A stretch of 64,000 nt of DNA from Taiwanofungus camphoratus (lineage: Eukaryota > Basidiomycota > Agaricomycetes > Polyporales > Taiwanofungaceae): positions 744,001 through 808,000 of the forward strand of contig CP021226.1 in NCBI GenBank assembly GCA_003999685.1, in the 5' to 3' direction. Positions within the stretch are counted from its first letter, which is position 1, and each line of letters begins with the position of its first letter. The notes beneath the pieces are model-generated. The model had not been told where the DNA came from. It searched no databases and was given only the letters and a program-made list of their open reading frames with translations. This document shows positions 41,676-53,981 of the stretch, piece by piece. Position numbers and translations under genes: made by a program.

Positions 41676-43954
41676 TTAGACCCAGTCTTCTGAGGCATCT
41701 TCGTCATCATCACTTGACATCATGTCCTCGTCTGAATCCGGATTCCACCGTCGCAACAGGAATACATCACCCTCTCCTTCCTGTCGGAGGATCCTACAAA
41801 AAGTATCGATTTGTTATGCAATACAAATGCCCTGACGATGCACCCACTCATCAAAAAGTGCGATTGTTCCGACATCATCTTCCAAATCCTCTGATGTGGT
41901 ACCCAAGGTCAAGGCTCTTATCATCAAGCTGTGACTGGCAGGATCATGCATAGGCAATGCACGAACTTCTCCAGAAGTTGATGACATATTGGCCACGTAT
42001 GAAGATGTTGCAGTTGGGCTATGCAGGACTATATGACGCTCGATCCCAGACGTCACAGCAAGAGGGTAGCATGGATGGAACAAAGTTGTATTAATGATTG
42101 ACTGATGTCCTGCAGACTACTTCACGAATCATGCTGATTAAGATGAATGTTGTCACTCACCTGACAAACGGCACAAGGGTGTAGACAATTCAACGGGGAT
42201 ATAGCGAGGTTGTAGACGAGCAGATGCAAAAGCTATGAAATACCCAAATGAAATGGACGAATATGCTGTCAAAGAAGACAGCAACGGACCGACGATGTCG
42301 GGATTTTCAATTTTGGCCCAATCGTTCACTTCTATCCGCTCCCTGTGTTGCAAAAGCTGAGAGTTGTCTGGAATTTCCCAAACATATGCACGGAAATCAT
42401 CCGAGCCCCCAGAATAATACTGGTCTTCGCCCAGACCCATGTTTCCGAAAGAGCCATGCTAATGAATACACTATAGGTGTTCAAGTTATACAGAACATAT
42501 CAAAACATATGAACCACCTTGATTGTGCACGAATTTGAATATGTCCTCTCACCCACAGGAATTGATGATCCGTCTGGCAGCTTTCGTCCACTACAAATGG
42601 CAATTGGGTGGATGTCAGGAATAGAGTATATAGTGGGAAAGTAATGCTAGAAATAATTGAATAACGATTCACTGTTTGAAGTGTCCAAAAGCACCTACCA
42701 GCATCGTGACGGCAAGCTTAGTGCCTTAATTGACTGTTAACAGTAATATCAACCCAGTTTTCAGATTACGTACCATGGCTATCAAAGGCGATGCTGCTGA
42801 CTTCAGGATTGCTCAGATACGGAAGCGATGGTTTCGATAAGGTAGTGACGTACTGCCTTGTGTTGAGATTGACATGGAGTGAATTACTCAAAACATACCG
42901 TTTGCACAATGCCACTTTGGCTCCGTTGTGATAGTGGACCAAATGCCATACGTGTATCACGGAGGCAGACTTGTCCTCGATTATCACTTGTGGCAAAAAT
43001 ATGTGGCATGGTAGGATGGTACTGAACACCGGTAAATTCTGCATCATGACGCAAAGTGCCTTGTGCCCTTGTGAGCTGGCTTTCTGCCCTTGAGTCGTGC
43101 ATTATGATGCATCCATCCTCACTAGAGTGAAAGTTAGGTAAGAAGGGTCCCTTGTGCGCAACGCTATTACATACCCGCCACTCAAGAAAATCTCGTCCTT
43201 CTCCGGATGGCATGATATCGCACGAATATTGTCCTGCGACCCATTTTCAGAATAAATGCCATGTGAAAACACACCCTTATAGCATACCATATGTTGCTGA
43301 AATATAGTGCTTGGCCCGGTAGGGCTATGCGTGCCTACTTGCACTGAAGATGAGGAAGTAATGTCATACCGAAGTATGGTGCTATTGGTGTCACCACTTT
43401 GCATCGCAATTAGTCAGTAAACAGTGGTATGGATATATGCTATATGCTGACGAGTAAAGGTACTCATTTGTCGCAGAAAATGCGAGCGTAAAGACGTTGG
43501 CCTGTAGGAATATATAACGAAACATTAATCACGAACTCAAGATTAGTCATCTTACCCTAGGGCCGTCAAACTTCCATGATGGAGAGTTCAAGTTGTCCTG
43601 ATGAAAATCCCAAAGGAGGATGTAAGGATCTGATGCAAGTAACTGCCAATTGGTAGGCTAAGACGTATGCTAATGTGGCACTGACCGTCTCCCGCACTTG
43701 CGAGCCATCTTCCATCTCCAGAAGAGAACGCCAGTGCGTTGACACAAGAAGTGTGGCCAATAAGCTTTCTATGGTTGACTTGGGGTCAACAGCAGGTATT
43801 GTAGACTCGGACGGTCATCCTCTCACCTTGAGTATGGGAAACCTGTTCTCACCAAATCCTTGATGACATATCTTCGCTTTTGGGCAGGGAAGGCAGCATT
43901 AGGATAGTGAACAGGCCCAAAGTCCAGGGCTGATCGATGAGGTCGTGACAGCAT
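41676..43954 (-). CDS. WD40-repeat protein, DCAF-type (CUL4 substrate receptor-like)
   Basis: Multi-exon minus-strand gene starting MLSRPHRSALDFGPVHYP (ATG 43952-43954). It ends in an acidic tail (DEDMMSSDDDEDASEDWV; stop 41676-41678). WD-type repeats are visible as RKLIGHTSCVNALAFSSGDG, DNIRAISCHPEKDEIFLSGG, FTGVQYHPTMPHIFATS, VSSIAFDSHG, YYSGGSDDFRAYVWEI, and INTTLFHPCYPLAVTSGIER followed by HIVLHSPT. The last motif and the overall order are like DDB1-CUL4-associated factors of the DCAF5/6/8 kind, which recruit substrates to CUL4-DDB1 ubiquitin ligases. The family is secure; the specific orthologue is not. Confidence 0.8.
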
Positions 43955-44369
43955 AATAAAGCTGAAGTAGATGGGATACTACTAGTACGACACTGGAAAG
44001 CCCCGAGTTTGCACGCCGTACGGCGTGGGTCAAATCATAGTACGAATCCTTGAGAACCTGCTACCCCATATGACAGAAAACCCCTTTGGACAAGTGTATA
44101 CTACACCACTTATGTAGATGCTGGGGTGACAAGTATGTAAAAAGTCCAAACGACTCAGACTAACAGTTGCCCAACGTGAGAATTTTCGTCCCAAACTTCG
44201 AGGCCGCAATGGCCCAACTTATATATGGAAGACATGAAAAAACTAGATACTTAAGACATGGCAGCACCCTACCACACGAACAGGTTGGACGTATCGGCGA
44301 CCTCTGTGTGGACAGCGTATTACTTCCTCCTAGTATTTGAGCATTACGCGGGACAAGTGCCACATCTGT
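43955..44369. other. Intergenic, upstream of the WD40 gene
   Basis: About 415 bp lying between the WD40 gene start and the heme oxygenase stop. No gene seen. A GC-rich inverted stretch (CACGCCGTACGGCGTG) occurs near 44013. Confidence 0.55.
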
Positions 44370-45472
44370 TTATCGATGGGCCCCAAACCATTGCTGCACG
44401 GCTTCCAGCTTCGCATAACCTCTCTCCCCCGTGAAGCCTCCTACGACCATGATAAAATGGGCCAATGATAGAGCCGCAACAACGGCGATCACAGAAGAAA
44501 GATTGTATACCTTCTCGAGTGAATCTGGCGCTTGATAGACGACTTTTCCGGCCATCTGAGTTCCTCTCACATCGTCCACGGGGGAGTCAGGAACACCCAA
44601 AGGAGGGGTTGCTGGGTCAGATGCTCTGGGAGAAACAGGTGCTGTCAAGCATGCAAAAAGGCCACTGTTGAGCCCGAACGCAACGATAGCTTCTCGCAAG
44701 ATGACAGCTATGAATTACATGCGACATAATCAGAAACCAAAAATGTATAAGACGAATCAGCTCACACTTCAACACCTGATCATTGCCAACTGCGGCATTC
44801 ATGCCTTCCCGATACCATTCTTTGATCTTCTTCATATCACCAATGGTCGCGATACCCGTCCCTCCGAGGGGCTTAAACTCGTAGAACGATGTCCCAAATC
44901 CGTTGTCCAACCCGTAGGCCTTGGCAACTTTGGCCCGAATGATCTGACCGCCGCTGAGGTCACCGAGGTATCGAACATAGGCATGGGCCAGTAATGCAGA
45001 TGGATCAGGTGATTCTGCAATTGACTCCAGACGTGTGATGTATCGAGTCAGGGGTAAGGGGGGTGATTCCATGAGTGCACGATGCATTGGATGAGATCGC
45101 CATGAGGATTCGCTTGTCTCTAGTAAGAGACTAATATCTAAGGATAGATTGGTTGTCCGGAAGAGCAAAGTTGGATTATACGTGGGATGTAAAATAGGAT
45201 GATCTGCATGTTGCTCCAGAGCGCGTTCGAGCGCACTGGTATGATGAATTTTAGACCATCTCAATTGGATACAAAGAATGTGTGGCTCACTCGTAAACAT
45301 GCCACAGCATCATCAAGAACCGAACATATTCCTCTCGATCGAGCTCACCACGAGCCAGCCACCCTGCGCCTTGACTTACTTCAATATCTTCATGTGCTGC
45401 AGCAGTACCCAAACGAAGGAGAGTTGCCATCGGCAACGAGAGATCCAGCTCAACATCAGAATAGTCTGTCAT
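44370..45472 (-). CDS. HMX1: Heme oxygenase, C-terminally membrane anchored
   Basis: Three exons: 45472-45291, 45235-44766, 44707-44370, joining to 990 nt (329 residues). The N-terminal helix with the probable heme-ligand His is TAAAHEDIEV. The distal helix glycine motif is YVRYLGDLSGGQIIRAK. A hydrophobic segment near the C-terminus (VYNLSSVIAVVAALSLAHFI) should anchor the protein in the endoplasmic reticulum, as in yeast Hmx1. The enzyme opens heme to biliverdin, carbon monoxide and iron, using electrons from a reductase, and serves iron recycling. A Pro/Asp-rich linker separates the catalytic part from the anchor. Confidence 0.92.
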
Positions 45473-46101
45473 TATCGAGGCTAGATAGATATCATATAAT
45501 GGAAGGGAATTGCACAGCAATCAGATACGCAAGGGCGAACCGCGGTGAAAGATAGAAGTTAAAATCAAGTCCTGGGACCTTACGTGTGCATCCGTCACAA
45601 GCTTAAAGCTAATGTTATCTTATCTGATAGCTGTTGACCTACTTTGATCCGGAACCTGCCGGTGCAACACTTTTCAGAACTGCCCGGGTCCTCTCAAACG
45701 CGCACCGCTAAGTACTCACTATATGACGATTCGAATCGACTATCGAAACACACGCGCGCTCTTTCGTAAAAATTGGAGAATAATCTATAGTCGCTTTCTA
45801 TAATTTCCACCTGGTACCTGGTCCCATTTGCTACTACTAATACAAACTTGAAGTGAGATACGCTTCAAAATTCAAGAAATTACGCCGACAGTGAGAACAG
45901 TGACGAAAGCATCACAAATGTGTACGTCGATGAATATAGAATCACCTACGGTGTACGTATGAGTAGCACAAAAAATGTTCGAAGCCCAAGAGAAACGACG
46001 AAGAGTCTGCGGTGGAAAGTCGAGATGAAATTGGCGCATGTACACGATGCTATCAGGGCATTTCTGCAGCAAACAGCTGTTGACAATATAAGCTACCTAG
46101 T
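45473..46101. other. Intergenic, heme oxygenase promoter side
   Basis: About 630 bp without a gene. It should hold the heme oxygenase promoter. GATA-type motifs occur (for example CTTATCTGATAG near 45618), but their role in iron regulation is only a guess. Confidence 0.5.
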
Positions 46102-47799
46102 CTAGTTCATCATGCTGTTGTCACTCACCCTGACTACCTCAACACCCCTCGAGACTGGGGTAGGAGGTGTGGACATAGATCTGACTAACAACCTCGCGGA
46201 CGATGCATAGTTACCACTAGAGGAATCCTCGGCAGGGCTGACACCACGATTGTGAAGGGTATTGCCATCAAGGATTCTGTGCGCAGAATACCCGGGTTCA
46301 GCCTGTTCAGGTCGAGGCGGTGGAACGACAACGAGTCTCTTGTTTTTTCTTGCCCGAGAGCTTTGCCATTCTGGCTGAATTTGTGAGGGAGCAAGCGGGG
46401 ATGGCATCAGAGAGGCATCAGGGGACAGCCAATGGCAATGATCGCTTTGCAATTTAGGTATACTCCACACACCGGATGGGCCCTCATCTGAAAGTGATGC
46501 GCTCCCTTCACCGTCTGTTTGGAGAATTCACCATGAGAAAGGGTTTTGTGCAGGTAGCGAAGACGACTTACAATTTTCTGGATGTGCAAACCTGCAATCG
46601 TCTCCCTCGGGACAATGACCTGTCATGAAGTCTCTGCACAGCTCTCCTTCGATGACAATACATCACAGTAACGGTAGTGATAGTGACGAGCTAACTTACT
46701 CTGACCGCCCATCATCACCCCGCCACCAATCACGCGCCATGTCACCGGGAAAAAATTCTTCTTGCGAGTTTCTTCGACGGGGGAGGCGGGCTTCTGCGGA
46801 AGTTGATATTTATCCGCATGTAGCGCCTCGTCAAAGTCGCTGGCACTGCTGCTGCTGATGCAATCAGGGTCATGGCTTGGAGTATCCTGCACAGAAAGCC
46901 CTGCATTTTTCAAGATTGCTCTTTCAATGCCGGTTCCGTGGATACTACGCGAAACATTGTATTTGTATTCAACTTCAACCTACATGCAGAAAGTGAGCCC
47001 GACTTACAAGTTGCACCTGTCACCTTTGATGCAAGATCCAGTTGCATTATAGAATCTGCATGGCTTCGCTGCATAATGGGAACATTACACACAGCATATG
47101 GCAACAACCGAAGAGAACCAACTCTTGAAAAAGGTACTCCTGTGAGGGACAGAGAACGATCCTGTATATTTGCGCGTCCTCATGCCTTGGGAAGGCGACG
47201 AAATACGCAAATCTCCACCGGATGACGTTGGCATGTGCATAGCGGCGGAGGGGACGTCGGTGGAACTATCAAAAGACGTCGGAGTAGTAGGAGGCGGAGG
47301 AGGATATGTGCGATCAACAACCCCCACGTCCAAAGCGATCCGTTCATCCGTCGAAACACTGGAGGCCTCAGATGCTGAATGATGGTTCCTAGAAACCGCG
47401 CAAGTCTGGCGATGAGCTAGCATGCATGAATAAGACTGTTGCAATCGCAACACATACTGCATGTTGACGGGAGAGAATGGGCCAGTCGTTCGTACAGGAG
47501 TCGGCGTTAACGGCAAGCGCCCCGAAGGACCGGTATGCAAATAAGCGCAGTGATCTCCAAATCTGCACTGTCCAAGGGGATAATTGCGACACGGTTTCGC
47601 TGTGTGGCGGGGATAGCGGCTAAGAATAATAAAATATGGTAATCACATTGAAAACTCACTTCTGTAATTTGGATTGTACCGACGTTGACGAACGGTATCA
47701 CGAACGAAATTGTTTAGAGCGCCATCGTGCGCACAATCCGTCCGTCTGCACCAGCAATGCATATCAGATTCGGTCGTGGAGAAACGACTTTCCAACATG
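46102..47799 (-). CDS. Protein with three CCCH zinc fingers
   Basis: A gene I assembled across several short introns from ATG 47797-47799 (MLESRFSTTESDMHCW) to a stop at 46102. Three CCCH fingers appear: CRNYPLGQCRFGDHCAYLH (C-X7-C-X5-C-X3-H); CRFYNATGSCIKGDRCNF, completed across an intron by IH (C-X8-C-X5-C-X3-H); and CRDFMTGHCPEGDDCRFAH (C-X7-C-X5-C-X3-H). Between fingers 1 and 2 is a Ser/Thr/Pro-rich region with a run of prolines. The C-terminal region is rich in Ser/Pro and contains RARKNKRLVVVPPPRP. CCCH arrays of this type bind RNA, so a post-transcriptional regulator is likely. The exact exon ends, especially the last one, are uncertain. Confidence 0.75.
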
Positions 47800-49220
47800 C
47801 AATTCAGTATTGAAATCAATACAGGACAAGGGGCAACTCGCCTTCCTGCTCGTGATTCCCAGAGTAATATTTGGCTGCAGGCAAACGCGACTGCAATTCA
47901 GAGTGGATCAATACGAGTCGCTGCCTGTAGAGCAATCAAACGCCCTTGGAACGACTTCGTGGAAGCATTCGATGGTCGTGCAGGATCCAGCGACCGAGAC
48001 GATTAAATCTAGCGGTAGTATCCATCATTTATAACACGGTGCATCAGATGAGTCTGAAATCGACCTATCCAAAATGGCAGACAATGTCGGACGCAATGCT
48101 TAGTCATTTTCGAGTTTGCTGAAGTCCCAGCCAGCCCTTTTGTCGACATATAGCATCTCGATGCAGTCAAGGCGTGATCGAAGCCAGTGAAGACAATAAG
48201 AGTGGGTAAGCCGGAGCGCGGAGGGAATATATTGGGCTTCAATGTGAGGCCACGTTGCACAAAACAATTGCGGTGCTTGGACCTTGTACACCGAGATGAT
48301 CTGATAGCTAGTAGCGGGACAGACTAGATATGACTCGCCCGACAACGTCTAAGACCTCAGAAAGGGATGCTTTCTTCGACATCGGGCAATAGATCTGAAA
48401 GTACCAGGCGCACAAGAGCATAGATTTCGACTGGCCGTATCAGGGAAGATGGTTCCTTCGTGGTGGTGAACAATAAGAACCACTAGTCCCTTTCCAATAG
48501 CCGAGCTGGGAAGGATGTCCAGAAATTTCGTCAGAGGTGGCTACGTGACTATATAGTCGCTCCCGAACACTTGAAATTGAATTCCCCGAGATTATGAATT
48601 ATTTGACAGATGCGGGCCTTGTTTTTCGCCGTTCAGCCCTAAGCAGCATCATACGGAGGAACCTTGAGGCTACGGCGTGCCTTCAAGGTACATGAGGTAG
48701 CATCATGCAACACTGACTGTGGTCATCTGATGGGCTGATTGGGAGGGCTAGCCTACGCGGTACCACCCTCGGTCACTATAAGATGACAACTGGCTGCGAG
48801 CAGGGATAAGCTCTCGCAGTATGCATGGGGAGGAGGGCAGAAAAGAGCCCTGGATAAGTATGGGAAAAGGTACGTAAATATCCCTTCTTTCTCAAGATGC
48901 ACTTCGCAGCGAGTCACTTCTATCAGAGAAGTGGATATAGTGGGTTACTGTAGCTCTGTGATTCAGAACACAAGATATACCGGCCTATCATCGATTCAGT
49001 CACCATTACAACGGAACGATATGAGGGCTATTATTGCAACGACTCTTAAACCTACATCTCGCCGGGTGTTCAAGGACACTTCTGAATACGTGAGTATAAA
49101 ATACACTGTCATGATTGATCTGAGCATAAAACACAACGGCAACGAGGGGGGAGGTTGATGATATAACAGGGTATTGATCGTTAGCGTCGTGAGAAGGATC
49201 GTGGCAGCTACAGATGCAGG
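47800..49220. other. Intergenic, no gene recognised
   Basis: About 1.4 kb with only short, unsupported ORFs (for example 47710-48006 plus, 48009-48345 minus). No RNA gene or repeat seen. Confidence 0.5.
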
Positions 49221-50711
49221 TCATGAAGCTGCTTCGTAAGAGTGATCAGCACCGTTGCGCAGTAACGGTGTCCGTTCTGTCGGCGCCGGCGATACGGCGG
49301 GTGAAGAATGTGAAGACGCATGGTTGTCTGCTGGTGATTCCTCCATATTAGGGATGGGTACAAGGTCAGAAGGGAGCGAGTGCGGCTGAGGTGGTGGATG
49401 GGGTTGTGTCACGTCCATTTTGCACACAGGGCACTGATTGCGCAAGAAAACGGTCAATATTAATTCGATCACGGTCAATGACTAGGCCATACCAGTTTCT
49501 TTTTGTGTATCAGCCACTCGTCAACCTCGTCCATGTGGAACATGTGATAACAGGGCAGGACCCGGACGCGGTCGCCCTTGGCGAACATCTCAAGACATAT
49601 CGCGCACTCGACCTGTTGTTCGACCCAGGAAGGCAGCTCGCAGTCATGCGACGTGGACGAATACGGATGGTCGGAATTCGATAACCCTACACTAGTAGTA
49701 CCTTGTTCAAGATTGGCGTTGGAAGCAGACGAGGCGTCGGCGGCTGGGAATCCGGGCTCGTGTTTCTCCCAGCCTGTTCCCGTCCAGACGCGCCACGGGA
49801 AACTGTGCACAATGTCTTCTGGCGCGCGATCGCGTTGTGCAGCACGGGCGGCCCGGAAGCGATGGATGAGAAGAGTGACAAACGTGAGGAGAGAGGGGAG
49901 TAGCAGAATGACTACGAATGTTATGATTGGCCTGCATGAAGGGACTGAGCATCCAAGTTCGCTATCAGACAGTAGGGACATACGAGTACCATTCCCATGC
50001 TTGGTATTCGGTGCTGATAAGGAGAGAGAGCGTCTTCAAGCCAGCATGGGTAGTGTTGGACGAAGCAATCGCCGCTGACAGCTCGACATAGTCCCAGTAC
50101 TTGATGAAGGTAGCGGCGATGGTAACATCGGATGAGTCCCCTTGGTTTTGAAAATCAGGCAGGAATTACATATCGGGTAATTGGTACGTACTTTCGCTGT
50201 ACATGTTGAGCAATGCCTCTGGATTGTCTTTGTCTCCTCCAACGACCACAGCCTTTGCCCCCAAGCGTTGTGCTTGACGTGCCTTCTCCACGAATGGGCA
50301 TCCACCTCTTTGGACGAGTGCGATCCATGACTCGTTCGGCTCTGGTTCGTTCGGTTCAGTAACGCAGAGATCGGGACAGCCCTGAACGGGATCGGGTTCG
50401 AAGTAAAGCTCAGAGACGTTTGATTCTGAAACGTGTATACAGGGCACAGTGAAGGCAGAAAGCGGGATGACATAGCCGAGGAGAGGATCGGCGAGCTCAG
50501 CACCGAAAGAAGCGGGTCGTGCGGAGTACATGATGGGGGGAGATCTGTCGACAATGGAGACTGAGCCGTCTGATGCCCACGCCCATGCCCAGAACCAGCT
50601 GTGGTCCTCCCTGGCAGTGTTGGAGAACTTGCGCAACCAGTCGATGGGATGGCATCGGACCTCGGCGATGAATTTGGAGGAAAGGGCAAGCAGTAGACAG
50701 ATGTGTATCAT
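49221..50711 (-). CDS. PA-TM-RING type E3 ubiquitin ligase-like protein
   Basis: Signal peptide [18 protein letters not shown] (start 50711 chosen; an in-frame Met at 50783 is possible). Then comes a protease-associated lumenal domain with [20 protein letters not shown] and [11 protein letters not shown] transmembrane helix [20 protein letters not shown] follows, then a cytosolic [37 protein letters not shown] and, across an intron, CPVCKMDV. The C-terminal tail is Ser/Pro-rich. Proteins of this layout sit in endosomal or vacuolar membranes and promote ubiquitination of cargo. The position usually filled by Cys in H-x-x-C-I/V-D-x-W-L is Glu here, so one zinc ligand appears changed. Confidence 0.87.
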
Positions 50712-50783
50712 GGATAGAGTGAGTATGGGCGGAAGATGGCGGGGGCGGTGAGGAAGAGGAGACAGATGTAGTGAGCGCACCAT

Positions 50784-51532
50784 GGTCGAGCCTTGAGTCG
50801 GAGGGGCCTTGTCGGAGCCTTGGGCGAAAGCCGTCGAAGAGCTGGGCTGGGCTGGCTCTCAGCTGGCTGCGAGCACGCCCTTGAAGTCATAGCTCGCGGT
50901 CACATGGAAACCCGGCATCTCCCGAGAAGTCTCTGCTTTGCTGTTCCCTGCATTTTTTATTTGACTATCCAAGACACCGTCGACGCTGCCTGCACATGTG
51001 TGCACAACCTGGCCTGCCGGTTCTCGAGCGTTCACAAAAAGCGGGAGAAATAACAGAGGCATGTTCGCCTCGATCGCTCCAAGCTCGTCCTCAGTTCTGC
51101 ACACCCGTCGTGAACTCATCATGGGCCTAGCTGATTCCACGGGCCACATGGTGATGGCCCGTCGTGGCGTGAGCATCAACCTGCCACCCTCGGGCTGCTG
51201 CGCCGGTCATATTTGCCTCTTCAACTCGCAAGCCCACACTCTGGCGTCCCAATACAGGCTTCACTCGTTTCACGAAGCAACAATTCACAAATTCTCTGTT
51301 GACCTGTGTGAACATGATGCACAGCAACCGGGAACTATCTCCGTTTGGATGACATCGAAGCAGGCGATCTCTGCCGCGTTGCGCATGCTACATGGCCTTG
51401 GCAGGTCATTACTATACCACTGGCGCTCAGACCAATCTGAACGTAGTACACCACTTTCCTAGGGTTGTCCGTATACGTATACAGATACACAGATGAGCCG
51501 TATCTGGCTTCATTAATAGTGAGAGAGGGCGG
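50784..51532. other. Intergenic, no gene recognised
   Basis: About 750 bp between the RING gene start and the arrestin gene end. A plus-strand ORF at 50998-51462 has no recognisable features. Confidence 0.5.
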
Positions 51533-53218
51533 TCATGCTGACGTCTCGTAGCGCAGTTCTGGGTAGACTTCCTCCGGGGTCGGAGGCAGCGAGTAATCGG
51601 CCATGGTGAAGCCCTGACCCATCCCGTCGTTCGACCACGGGTCGGTGGTCAGTCGGATGGGAACGACCTGCCGAAGCTCGCTGAAGGGTGCCTTGGTCGG
51701 CTCAGGTGGCGTCACTGTCACGACGATGCAGTCCTGTTGCATACGACGGGCACTATAAGCTCCTTTGATACGACGGGGCGGACAAACTAGGACAAACCTT
51801 GACCGAAAACCCTCCCGCCCTGAACCCGCCAATTTTGACTTGATCACTTACACGGATCTCGCCTCGAAAGGCGATCCAATCTGGGCCGTCACCCTACAAG
51901 ACATGTCGCATGTGCATAGTCGGACTTGCACGGGATTGCACTCACAGCATGCTTGAAAGAACCTTGGCCGATCGAGACAGTTTGCCAGATGTCGGTCTTG
52001 GTGCCGAGGATGAGCGCATTTCTAAAAGCTTTCTAATTGAGGTGCTATGAACAAGAATGTCCAACAAGTGATACGTACCGAACGTCAACAGTAGTCTGTC
52101 GGAGGAGCTGAATGCGAGTATGTTGTTTACTTGAGGAATGGATGGAAGCGGTAGGCACCAGTGGTAAAAGGGTTGCCAGAGATAAAGCGGACGATGTGAA
52201 AGTGAGATGGAAAGGAATGGGCTCTGACTTGCAGAATACTCGCGATGCCGGGACATAGAACTGCTCCAAGGTGAGTAAACATGCTCCCTTGAGACCTACG
52301 TCGATCGACACGCACCCTGGAAATAATATCCTTGCCACCAGAGGTCTTAGCGATCATTGTAGACTCATAACACCGCCAGTCAGCAGACTCCAGCAGCATT
52401 GCAAACTCAGGAACGTAGCGCATTGGACTCGGGAGGGGTACTGCCGGACGTGATCGAGGGTAGTAAATAAAGGGAGTGGATACAGTGCTGTTCAGCAGCG
52501 GTCAAACGATGTATCATGGTTGCACTATCTTCTTACCTATGCGCTGTGCGCAATAGACCAGATGATTTTTTCTTGTGGACGAGGACGCTGACCGTGTATT
52601 CGATGTGTGCCCGGAAACCGGGTACGCCGGATAAATGCGCTTCATGAGAAGGGGGTAGAGGCTATCTAGGAGTGAGCAGCAATGATGCAGTACAAGATGA
52701 ACGCGACGAACGTAAGTATCCTTCCCGTCTGAGAAGGTCGTAGGAAGTGTGATACTGAACGGAAGCGAAGCAGGACAGGGGCCCGTATTCCTGTCTCTGC
52801 TCCATAGAGCCAAGATCAATATACACAATCTATGTGTCGTCGTGCCGCCTTCTGCGATCTCTTTTAGTCGCAAACTTCCTTCAAGCTAGCACCAAATGAG
52901 TCATGTCATGGGCACAGTGCCCTACAAAGGCTTACATACCTTGACCTCCACGCTTGCGGCGTTATCTGGCTTGGCCAAATCGACCGTGCCTTCAACTGAG
53001 TCTCCGCAGCCGTATACCGGGAGGTTTACATGGTCTTCTTGCTCAATGAGCCGGAGACTCACACCACCAGTCTTGGATTGCTTGACAAAGTCGCCGGAGG
53101 GCCTTTGCCGCAGGAGATTCAGGGCCAGACGCTGTTCATAAGCCTGGGGTTCAGCAGTGTACGTCGGGGTGCGCGAGAAGGGAGGCGGGACGTAACTAGG
53201 CAGGCTCGTCGTCGACAT
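51533..53218 (-). CDS. Arrestin-like protein 1 of a tandem pair
   Basis: Multi-exon minus-strand gene starting MSTTSLPSYVPPPFSRTP. Arrestin N-lobe features: GGVSLRLIEQEDHVNLPVYG followed by VEGTVDL and, after an intron, EGSLRLKEIAEGG; then SLPFSITLPTTF and SGVPGF. The C-lobe has FYVPASRVF, EPIPFHLTFTSSA, GGFRAGGFSVKDCIVVTVTP and PIRLTTDPW near the end. A Pro/Tyr-containing tail (YSLPPTPEEVYPELRY) follows. Fungal alpha-arrestins link membrane proteins to ubiquitin ligases, but no classical PPxY motif is seen. The next gene to the right (53982-55559) has the same architecture. Confidence 0.82.
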
Positions 53219-53981
53219 TGAGCGGTGCAGACAGGACGAAAGAGCAATGAACGGAAGACGGAAGGGAGCCCTTGAGTCAGCCTTTAGGCTTCAATACACC
53301 GCCCGTAGCCTAAGGATCCATATGGTCTCCACCTCGGCATTGTGTCGGAATGCCCGGGGCGAGGTCCACTGCGTGAGCTATCTTACCGTCTGGACAGCTG
53401 AGCGTTTCACGTTTGTGGCTTCGTGTTCTGCGTGAGTATGCTTGACGGCCATAATCATCAGTCGGTGGGTTCTCAGTACAAAGAATGTCCCATATAGCAC
53501 TTGGCTCAACGGTGTGCAGGCGTCCATTCAGACTGACTCGACGGTCAGCAGCCCAGGTCTGCCAGCAGCTACGGACTCAGAACCATGCGTATCTAGGCCA
53601 CGACCTACATTGTGCCATGTGCAAGGTCCCGCAGAATGATTCTTCCGCACTGATCCTCTCCGTGTGGTTGTGGACTCGCGTCTTCGCGGATTGCAAGAAT
53701 CCGCCAAGAAGTGAAGATGCTCCACCGTCACCTCCCAACAGCGAGTCAGAACCAGCTAGAACCAATGGTCTTTACGCTATTGCATCGCGAGTTGGCCTGC
53801 CACTGATAGTAGACGACCAGAGCAGGCGGCCACCCGCACCTGGCGGGCAAATGTACTACGTTCTACACTAAAGTATACGTGTGTATGCTACGTTGTGCGA
53901 TTATAAATACATGCATCAATCCCCTCAACGAGACTCGGATAACAGTCCGCAGTACTTCCGTGTGTAGCTTGCGTCCCCGCT
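53219..53981. other. Intergenic between the two arrestin-like genes
   Basis: About 760 bp without a supported gene; it contains the promoter of arrestin-like gene 1. Confidence 0.5.

Noticed and set aside
47636-48345. ORFs on both strands between the CCCH and RING genes
   Set aside because: Short, mutually overlapping and without recognisable motifs; the plus-strand ones are partly shadows of the CCCH gene's first exon.
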